A stretch of DNA of 64,000 nucleotides from Lepus europaeus. Taxonomy: Eukaryota > Chordata > Mammalia > Lagomorpha > Leporidae. Position 1 is the stretch's first letter; every line of letters begins with the position of its first letter. The position numbers and the translations under genes are program-made. The stretch is from contig NC_084850.1 in NCBI RefSeq assembly GCF_033115175.1, forward strand, positions 1,487,024 to 1,551,023, given 5' to 3'. The notes beneath the pieces are model-generated. The model worked only from the letters and a program-made list of their open reading frames with translations. It ran no database searches and was not told the DNA's origin. Shown here one piece after another: positions 55,855-64,000 of the stretch.

Positions 55855-56545
55855 ATCAAAATGGACTAGTACATATATCACACCAAAAGGTAAGGCAACA
55901 AAGGCAAAAAAAGACCAATGGGATTTCATCAAACTCAAAAGCTTTGGAAAAGCAAAAGAAACAACAAACGTGATGAAAAGGCAGCCTTGAGGTTGGAAGA
56001 AAAGATTTGCAAAACATATCTCATAAGATGCTAAGACCCAAAATGAAATGAATTTCACACAATTCAATGGTAAGATAAATATGTAAACAAAGCCCCAGCT
56101 AGCCCAATGGGCAAAACACCTCAACAGACATTTCTCCAAAGAAGGCATACAAGTGACCAATAACAATGGGGAAAGTTCCTCAACATCACTATCAGGGAAA
56201 TGCAAATTGAAACCAGTCAGATATCATTTCACACCTCTTAGGATGATTATTCTTAAAAAAAATCCACAACAGATAGCAAGTACTGGTGAGGGTGTGAAGA
56301 AAGGGAATCCTTGTGTAATGTTGGTGGGCATATAACCTGGGGTAGCCATTATTGAAAACAGGAAACTTTTTCAAAAATTTAAAAATAGAGCTACCATAAG
56401 GACTAGGCATTCCCCTCTGTTGGATGTATACCTAAGGAAGTAAAATAAGCACCTGAAGAGATATCTGGGCTCCTGTGTCCACTGCAGTGTTATTCACAAT
56501 AGACAAGATACAGGAATGACTTAAGTGTCCATCAACAGATTAATA
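55855..56545 (+). mobile_element. Old L1 ORF2 3' fragment
   Basis: Landmarks of the L1 ORF2 end in sense orientation: ATGGGATTTCATCAAACTC, GCAAAACACCTCAACAGACA, TTCTCCAAAGAAGGCATAC, GGGAAATGCAAATTGAAACC, and TCACAATAGACAAGATACAG followed by GTGTCCATCAACAGATTAAT. Diverged and interrupted. Confidence 0.85.
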
Positions 56546-56554
56546 AAGAAAACA

Positions 56555-56635
56555 TGGCAGGCATCCAAGGACTTTGGCCACCTTCTGCTGCTTTCCCAAG
56601 TGCATCTGAAGGGAGCTAGATCAGGAGGAGGGGAT
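56555..56635 (-). mobile_element. C-repeat SINE fragment
   Basis: About 80 bp with CCAAGGACTTTGGCCACC and CTGCTGCTTTCCCAAG match the middle of the inverse SINE. Confidence 0.6.
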
Positions 56636-57785
56636 TGTATCTGGTCACAGCTCAACAGGACGCAAGTAAGGATGGGATACTGGTGAAGTATAGATCCTTG
56701 TTCTCTCTGGGTAAGGATAGCGTTTTTTTCCATGGACCCTCTGAGCTGGGTTGGAGAGCCAGGGGTCAGATTTCCATTTCCTTGGCAACCAAAACCAGAT
56801 CATTTGTAATTCTCCAGTTGAATGCCCAGTGCCATACAGTTATTGATAAACTTACTTAAGCTGCTTCAGAGGTTTTGGCCTCTTTGTCCTAGGATGTTTT
56901 CTATACAGCTCTATTGGAGATGATCAAAGATTCTCATTCTTTCTAGGAGGGCAAAGGCAGTTATTCCTTGCAGCTTACAGCTTCCCACCTCTGCAGCCTT
57001 GTGCATACCCTCCCCTTCTACCAGCCAATTTTGGAAATCATGTTCAGCCCTGGGGAGTCTGTCTTGGTACCACTCTGTAGGTTCTCCTAGACTGTCCTTT
57101 TCCCCCTGAATACAAAGTAATTGGAATACAACTCTGGGAAACCATTGTGTCCCAACCGAAATAAACTAAGTCCAGTTTCTTTTCCAAAAACAAGGGGTTC
57201 CAGTTTCTAAACCAGACATGGTCAATCTCCCGGTTGGATCCAAGAGAAGAACTGTGGCTACAGGAAAGAGAAGTTCTGCGACATTCCTGTCTAGGTGAGT
57301 GAGCGAAAGCTTGGTAAGTTAACAGCCTTTCATTCACTGAAGGAGTGCATGGCCTGTTGCACATGCTGCTAGCGAGAGCGATTTTCTGTTTGTTTTTATG
57401 TCATGGGAGACATCTGTAGCTGATCCATTCATAGAAAGAGTGGGAACTGATCATTTGCAGGGCCTGAATTGAACTGGTTTGCAATTCCAGCTCTGAGGAG
57501 AAAAATGAACATTTTAAGGATTCTGAACGTTGACTGGGCCTTTCATTGGCCTGTCATACCTGCCCACATTTTAGCGTTCTTCACTACATATGAGATGTTT
57601 CCAATTGCATTCTAGGTCAGAGGCTATCTACATTTCTACTAAAAATGTAGTATGTTTAGTGATGGCAGCTGAACCACAAATGAAGCACTGGGAAGAGAGT
57701 GACAAAGGAAAACATTTATTTTGTTTTTAAAAGATATTCACCCATGCATTTATTATATTTTTTTACCCAATCACATTTGTTTTAC
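56636..57785. other. Unassigned 1.15 kb
   Basis: No gene or recognisable repeat. Confidence 0.4.
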
Positions 57786-57800
57786 AAAAATAACATTTGC

Positions 57801-58066
57801 AGGGCCGGCGCTGTGTCATAGTTGGTAAAGTCGCCGCCTGCAGTGCCGGTATCCCATATGGATGCCGGTTTGAGTCCTGGCTGCACCACTTCTGATCTAG
57901 CTCTCTGCTATGGCCTGGAAAGGCAGTGGAAGATGGCCCAACTTCTTGGGCCCCTGCATCCACGTGGGTGACCTACATGGGAGACCTGGGAGAAGCTCCT
58001 GGCTTCAGATGGGCACAGCTCTGACCATTGCGGCCTACTGGGAACTGAACCAGCAGATGGAAGACT

Positions 58067-58103
<37 letters not shown>

Positions 58104-58134
58104 AACTCTGACTTTCAAATAAATAAACCTTTAA
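57801..58134 (+). mobile_element. C-repeat SINE with target-site duplication
   Basis: Full-length and little diverged. AAAAATAACATTTGC flanks it at 57786-57800 and 58135-58149. It has a (CT)n-(GT)n compound tract near 58068-58102. Confidence 0.95.
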
Positions 58135-58149
58135 AAAAATAACATTTGC

Positions 58150-58984
58150 TCCTTCTAGTTAAAAGTGTTAAAAATGCACACATGAAGAAAACACAGAAGT
58201 CCTGGAACTGCACCACCCAGAGACAGTCAATATCAACCTTTGCATAAGTGTTCTCCCAAGCATGCCTCTGCATGGTTACATGTACAGATGTGGACACTTT
58301 GATGCATATGCTGTAATCGTTCACCTGCCATTTTTCTGTGATTTATGTGTTGTGGGCAGCTTTCCATGTCAGTTAACATACATATGTACACAGATATTCA
58401 TCCTCTTTAGTGGCTGCTGGACTATTCCACTGTGTCAATTTATGATAATCTGCTGATAGCTATTTAGGATGTTTCTAGGTCTTCGTTATTGTGAGCCATA
58501 CCTAAAATATGAAAAATCACAGCTTTCAAACTAGTGAGACTATCTTCAGGATCAATACTTAAGAGTGTTATTGACAGGGCAAATGGTGCAAGGCAAGAAA
58601 TCTAAAATATATAGTTCTTTTTTTGTTCACAACTCTTGCATCATTTGTACTAGATGTCAAATAAATCTGAGTTGGTCTTAAAAATGAACTAATGGTACTT
58701 TGTTAAAAATTCCCCAGGCTTATGAGGAAAATGTATGATATGGAGATGGGTATTATCTTTAATCTACTTGTCTTCATCTGAGTCTTTTATTTATTGTTCC
58801 TGCTTCTCTAGGGCTTCCCTGGAAGCTGGAAGTTTTCCTCTGTTTCAGTCCTGAGCCCCAGAGCATTCACTCTGTATTTTGGGTTGTCCCACATCAATAT
58901 GCTGGGTATTGGAAATAAATAATAAGACAGCACACACCTGTATTGCATTTGGTATGCCAGGCATGCAGAGTTATATGTGTTTTA
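58150..58984. other. Unassigned 0.8 kb
   Basis: AT-rich. It may contain very old LINE sequence (58380-58490), but I cannot assign it. Confidence 0.35.
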
Positions 58985-59160
58985 CAAATATAACTGAGTT
59001 TATCTTTGAAAATGCCCTAGGGAGTAGATCTTATCATCTTCTTCATAAATAAACTGAAGCCCTGAGAGACTAAGAAGTTTGTCCAAGTTCATTGTGCAAG
59101 TAAGTGCATGGGCCAGTAACTCATGCAGCTTGGCTCCAGAAGCTACCAGATCCATCTCAG
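58985..59160 (-). mobile_element. MIR relic
   Basis: AAACTGAAGCCCTGAGAGAC, then AAGTTTGTCCAAGTTCATTG and CAAGTAAGTGCATGGGCC match the inverse MIR core. Confidence 0.6.
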
Positions 59161-59886
59161 TCAGTGTGCCTCCCTTGCCAGTCCCTACAAGCCACCTGCA
59201 CAGATGTTCTGTGCTTTAGCACATCCACTTTTGCAAATGGATGTCCAGGGCATCCTCTCTTCCCCCACCATCTCAGTCAAGGAATTTATATGTGGGTGGT
59301 TCCCTGTGTTCATTTGGTAGAACACGTTGCTCCTCTTGTGTGTGATCCCCTCCTCAAGGGCTGACATGTGGTTCTTGTCTCTACATTTCTTGCTTCTCCT
59401 TAAGCTTCAAGGTTTAGATCATTCTGCTCATCCTGGAAACAAAGAGCACACCAGTTTCCCTGTTGGAGACAGTGGGTGGTTTTGTACTGGAGCTGCAGTC
59501 TTCTGAGCAGTCCTAAACATTGGGCTGGAGAAAATTGAGATTCCCCCCTCCTGATTTGGGAGGAATGTTTCTTGTTGGTGGGGTTTTACTTAATCAGAAA
59601 AAAGTATCATGTGCTCATGGCAGAGAACTATAAAGAAAGGAGTAATGTCATTTGTTAGAGAAAGCAACTATTGTTTTTCTGTATTTCATTATAGCATAGT
59701 TATGGAGCTATAAAATTCATATTATGCTATATATTTGTATATAATTTTGTATAACTCTTCACACGTCATTTTAAAATCGTGATCCGTAATGCCTGTGGAG
59801 CATTTAATCATCTAAATGGATAATTTAATCATGTCTTGATTGTTGGAATTTTAATTTTCTCTTCTTCACAGTGGTTGCTCATACTG
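59161..59886. other. Unassigned 0.7 kb
   Basis: No gene or repeat recognised with confidence. Confidence 0.35.
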
Positions 59887-59896
59887 TTATACATTC

Positions 59897-59954
59897 TTTT
59901 TTAAAATATTTATTTATTTTGAAAGTCAGAGTTACACAGAGAAGGGGAGGCAGG

Positions 59955-60007
<53 letters not shown>

Positions 60008-60251
60008 CTTCCATCTGCTGGTTCACTCCCCAGTTGGCCCCAAGGGAGCTGCGCCAATCCAAACCCAGGAGTTTCTTCCGGGTCTCCCACGTGGGTTCAA
60101 GAGGACTTGGGCCATCTTCTACTGCTTTCCCAGGATATAGCAGAGAGCTGGATTGGAAGTGAAGCAACTGGGAGTTGAACTGGTGCCCATATGGGATGCT
60201 GGCACTGTAAGCGGCGCTGGATTTACCCACTAAGCCACAGCACTGCATCTA
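59897..60251 (-). mobile_element. C-repeat SINE with target-site duplication
   Basis: Inverse full-length copy with a (GA)n tract at about 59960-60004. TTATACATTC flanks it at 59887-59896 and 60252-60261. Confidence 0.94.
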
Positions 60252-60261
60252 TTATACATTC

Positions 60262-60645
60262 CTGTACTTAAACCTCTATGAAGAACTCTGTTTCATCCCT
60301 CTGGAATAAGGGCTAGAACATATTTTTTCAAGTTTTTCTAGTTTAAAATCTTACAGCAGTGTATTAGAATATGTCTCTGTATACCCTCCCAGTATGTACA
60401 ATTGTTTTATTTTAAATCATGTCTCCCAATTTGAAAAGGAAAAAATTGTTTTCAACTTTTATTTCTAAAAAGTTGAAGAAAACATCCTTAAAATATTTAT
60501 TGGTCTTTATTTTTTTCCCTTTTTTTATGTTAGGGTCCCCCTTTAGAGACAGGGACCATGGAGGACCATAGTCTTTTAATCTGAGCATTTCAACTCTCCT
60601 GCTACTTTGCTCTCTGAAGCATGGCCTTCGATTTGCAGTGTGGAG
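60262..60645. other. Unassigned 0.4 kb
   Basis: AT-rich; nothing recognised. Confidence 0.35.
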
Positions 60646-60649
60646 CTAT

Positions 60650-60990
60650 CTTAGTTAGCTCGGGTTACTAGGACAAATGACTATAGGCATGGTGGCTTAA
60701 GCAACAATGATTTATTTCTTGCTATTCTGGAGGCTGGGAAGTCCAAGATCAAGATGCTAGCAGATCCCATGTCTGCACACAGCCATCTGCTTGGTTGTTC
60801 TCACAAGGCAGAGCAGCAGAGAGAGCTCTTCCCTGTCTCTGCTTTGAGGACACTAACTCCACTCCCGAGGCCCAGCCCCATGATGTAATTACCTGCCAAT
60901 GGCTCCACCTCCTAATACTAACCCAATAGGGGATGAGATTTAAACACAGGGATTTGAGGTGGGGCCATAAACACTCCATAGCAGGAGTCC
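60650..60990 (-). mobile_element. MaLR-type LTR, fossil
   Basis: Inverse landmarks: GGTGGCTTAAGCAACAATG, GGAGGCTGGGAAGTCCAAGA and ATGATGTAATTACCTGCC, ending near CATAAACACTCCATAGCAGG. The family is the MST/MLT1 group as far as can be judged by eye. Confidence 0.65.
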
Positions 60991-61377
60991 ATACTTCATT
61001 TCTCTTCAGCCTCTTGCCCCACAATTACTCTGTCTTCTACTTCATAAAACTGCATCTCTTCCCCCTGAAGTCAGGCCTGCTTTGCTTCCATTGGAATCAG
61101 GACTTCACGTTTCAACCAGTTTCTTCTTCTTACTAATGTGAGGTGTGTTTCCTTGAGCTGGCAAATTCTTCAACTGTGTACTCAGGAGGTCTCGATCAGT
61201 CGGCCCTGCCCCTTGTTCTCTGGGATCCTTCTGCCATGCCAAACATTGCAGGCTTTCTTGAGAATCCTTGATCTCCCTGATGTGTGTCAATCCCATTCCA
61301 CCTTCCTGCTTCCTAGCTTCCCCCAAATGCTCCTCGGTTCTCTGTCCTCCCCTAGTTGAGCCTGCTACACACTTGCC
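60991..61377. other. Unassigned 0.4 kb
   Basis: CT-rich; nothing recognised. Confidence 0.35.
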
Positions 61378-61386
61378 ACTCATTCA

Positions 61387-61709
61387 ATTTTTTAAAAGAT
61401 TTATTTATTTATTTGAAAGGCAGAGCTACAGAGAGAGAAGGAGGGAGGGAGAGACAGAGAGTGATTGAGATCTTCCATCTGCTGGTTCACTCCCCAAATG
61501 GCCGCAATGGCTGGAACTTGGAGGATCCAAAGCCAGGACCCTGGAGCTTCTTTTGGGTCTCCCTCATGGGTGCAGTGGCCTAAGCCCTTGAGCCGTCTTC
61601 CTGTGCTTTCCCAGGTCACTACCAAGGCGCTGGATCAGAAGTGGAGCCCATTTGGGATGCTAGTATCACAGACAGCAGCCTTACCCACTATGCCACAGTG
61701 CCCACCCCA
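61387..61709 (-). mobile_element. C-repeat SINE with target-site duplication
   Basis: Inverse copy. ACTCATTCA flanks it at 61378-61386 and 61710-61718. Confidence 0.93.
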
Positions 61710-61999
61710 ACTCATTCAGTTTACTTAATTATTAACTAAATTACTTAATTAATTACAAATTACTTAATTAACAATTGCATAATAACCAAATGTTGTCATC
61801 AGTAGGGCAGCTTAGTATTGAGCTGTGGGCCTCAGAGTTGTATAAGAGATGCTTCTTAGACTGGAGGATGGGTAGAGAGAATGTCCATCTCCTTGTCCTG
61901 GTTAAGTTTCCTTGCCACAATGTGGGACAAAACTGAACTCTATTAAAGCAAACTAGAAGTTGATAACAGGAAAACTGTACACATTTTCTGCTTGTACTG

Positions 62000-62330
62000 C
62001 TATAACAGAATATCTGAGACTAGGTGATTTATGGAGAACAGAAATTTAGTTCTCACAGTTCCAGAGGCTGCAAAGTCCAAGATCAAGGCTCCAATATCTG
62101 TTGAGGGCCTTTTTTCTGTTCATTCACATGGCAAAAGGTGGGAGGAAAATATGCCATATGGCAGAGAAGAGGAAGGCAGTGAACCTAATGTCCTTTGATA
62201 GTGGCTTTAATCCAAGCACGACAGCAAAGCCTGCATGATGTAAACACCTTTCAGCACCATTGCACTCGGGATTAAGTTCCCAACACATGACTTCAGGAGT
62301 CACTTTCACATCATAGTAATCATCTCCACA
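62000..62330 (-). mobile_element. MaLR-type LTR, fossil
   Basis: Same family type as 60650-60990: TGCTATAACAGAATATCTGA, GGTGATTTATGGAGAAC, CTCACAGTTCCAGAGGCTGC and AAGTCCAAGATCAAGG. Confidence 0.65.
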
Positions 62331-62627
62331 AAGTAATAAACAAATCAGTGGGTCAGAAACAGAATATTTGTGGGGTATACATACACACGTATATAAACAG
62401 GTAAATGACAATCACCAGCATGGAAAGATTATTTTAAAATGGCACCAGGACATGCAGCTATGTAGAAGAAAAACCAGTGCAGATCCTTAACACCTGCCAT
62501 ACTCCAAAACATATGTCAAGAGGATTGCAGGCTAAATGTGAAGAAAAATATTAGAGTGAAATACCAGAAAGTATTTTTATTGTCCCTGGGTAGGGAATAA
62601 TTTTCTGAGTTTAAAAGCAGTAGAATG

Positions 62628-62941
62628 GGGCTGACACTGTGTCATAGAGTGTAGGTGACCACCTGTGGCACCAGCAAACTGTATGGATGCCAGTTCAAGT
62701 CCTGGCTGCTCCACTTCTGATCCAGCTCCCTGCTGGTGTATCTGGGAAGGCAGCAGAGGATGGCCCACATTCTTGGGCCCCTGAACTTATATGGGAGACC
62801 CAGATGGAGTTCCTGGCTCCTGGCTTCCGTCTGGCCCAGCTAGGCCATGGCAGCCAACTAGGGTGTGACCCAGTGGATAGAAGATCTCCTTCTTTCTCTC
62901 TCTTTCTCTCTGTAACTCTGCCTTTCAGATTAAAAAAAACA
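62628..62941 (+). mobile_element. C-repeat SINE, diverged
   Basis: The GGGGCTGACACTGTGTCATAG head, CTCCACTTCTGATCCAGCTC and a TTTCAGATTAAAAAAA tail identify it. Confidence 0.88.
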
Positions 62942-63384
62942 CTTTATAAGTAAATAAATAAAAGTAATGAAATAAATTACAGAGTAAAAATCTTAATACA
63001 TTCAACAGCACAAAAAATTTTTTAAAGAACTTTACATCAAGCATCTGAAAGGCAGTAAGTGGCAAGTAGAGCAAATCACTGTAAGAAATATAATGGACAA
63101 AAGGTCAATCTATGAATCACTCCTAAAATGTCTACACATAGAAAGTCTCCAGCAGCTAAGTGGATAATTGATAGGTACAGACAATTTACTACAGAGAAAG
63201 TACAAATAGTCAGTATTAAGTCCTCCTGGAGTTAGTCACCAAAGAAATACAAAGAAAGAACAACCTGCCATTTGTAAAAGAGAAAGTAAAAAATAATGTG
63301 AGTGAAAACAAGCTATGAAAAAAATAGCTAAACAAAATTATGATTCTTACAAGCCAGGCACTGGGTTGAACAACTAGGCCTGCA
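62942..63384. other. Unassigned AT-rich 0.44 kb
   Basis: A-rich on the plus strand. It might be old L1 sequence, but no landmark is clear. Confidence 0.35.
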
Positions 63385-63545
63385 CTGTCTCCTCGAGTTC
63401 TCAGAGGAGCCCTTGGGAATGTAGATGGTTAATGTCATGACCCTGCCTCTCCAGTGAGGACACTGGGCCCGGAAGAGTTCAGGGACTTACTGAGAGTCAG
63501 ACAAATCCTTAGTGGAGGCGTGGGAATTCCAGCCCAGGTTGGCAG
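63385..63545 (-). mobile_element. MIR relic
   Basis: AGTGAGGACACTGGGCCCGG, then GTTCAGGGACTTACTGAGAG and GGCGTGGGAATTCCAGCCCA match the inverse MIR. Confidence 0.6.
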
Positions 63546-64000
63546 GTCCCATGGATGGCTCTGTCCCTGGAAACAAAGAACCCTCAGGCATGCTAATGGT
63601 GACAGCAGCTGGAAATAGAGCTGAGAGATACGCAATATGTGATTAAAGAATGGCAGTTCCTGGAAACACAGCCAGAGAACAGGCAGTATGTGGTTAATGG
63701 AGACCAGCACTGTTTCAGTGGGGAACGTATGTTGCTTCTGTAATCGGGGGAAAAAAATCAGTATTAGTGTCTTTTTAAAGCTTCCAAGAAGCAGATTGAA
63801 AGAACACCTGCTACATGTTCGTGGTGACTGCCTGCATCCACTAGGGGACACAGTGGCTATGTGCTCCCCACTTTTATCTCCTGGAGTGCCTGTAGTATCC
63901 CAAGCTTCTGGGCCAACAGGGCCAGGGCCTGTTCTCAGCTCTTCTCTGCTCTTGGCAGGCTGTGTACTGGGCTAGGGAGCGAGCCCTGTGCCAGGCCAGG
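63546..64000. other. Unassigned right end of the window
   Basis: No gene or repeat recognised in the last 0.45 kb. Confidence 0.35.

Noticed and set aside
57801-57880. tRNA-like A and B boxes at SINE heads
   Set aside because: These belong to the tRNA-derived head of the C-repeat SINE. No cloverleaf or acceptor stem of a true tRNA gene is present.

Overview
The window is mammalian genomic DNA and almost certainly lagomorph (rabbit or hare). It carries about two dozen copies of the tRNA-derived C-repeat SINE typical of Oryctolagus/Lepus, which shows a GGGCCGGCGC-type head, a long (GA)n or (CT)n tract and an AAATAAATAAATCTT tail. It also carries the lagomorph L1 with its purine/G-rich 3' UTR. 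An X-chromosome location is suggested, not proven, by the two recognisable host loci: a MUM1/PWWP3-family gene and a PNMA6-like locus lying in an inverted duplication. Human relatives of both are X-linked, and the human PNMA6 copies also lie in duplicated sequence.

Layout. 0-9.9 kb is a repeat graveyard: two L1 3' ends, a broken class I endogenous retrovirus pol region with an LTR-like end, and eight or more SINEs, one nested in another. 9.9-15.7 kb is nearly free of recognisable interspersed repeats and has a few short tandem and inverted repeats. 15.7-22.85 kb is one full-length but inactive L1 on the minus strand, flanked by a 12-bp target-site duplication.

25.17-30.43 kb holds the one large intact gene. 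It is a single 1753-codon open reading frame on the plus strand with an N-terminal PWWP3-type domain, about 29 tandem units of about 38 residues, and a C-terminal PWWP plus MUM1-type helical domain. A likely splice acceptor 200 bp upstream of the ATG suggests that 5' noncoding exon(s) lie further upstream. This repeat-expanded protein is the most interesting object in the window.

32-39.6 kb contains an MLT1-like LTR, MIR and L2 relics, SINEs and a decayed KRAB-type C2H2 zinc-finger last exon (minus strand) that keeps its splice acceptor. 41.8-42.8 kb is a SNAP29 processed pseudogene. At 39.56-40.3 kb and 47.6-49.05 kb lie the arms of an inverted duplication. A central 390 bp of the arms, including an AATAAA signal, is identical by eye while the flanks are only about 75-80% alike, which looks like a gene-conversion tract. 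The right arm corresponds to the 3' end of a decayed PNMA6-like locus (about 49.9-51.3 kb, minus strand) with a CpG-island promoter (51.3-52.1 kb). 53-64 kb is AT-richer and filled with older L1, MaLR LTR and MIR relics plus younger SINEs.

No tRNA, rRNA or CRISPR array was found. Only the PWWP-family gene looks intact. Boundaries of repeats were placed by eye and are good to roughly 5-20 bp, except where target-site duplications fix them.
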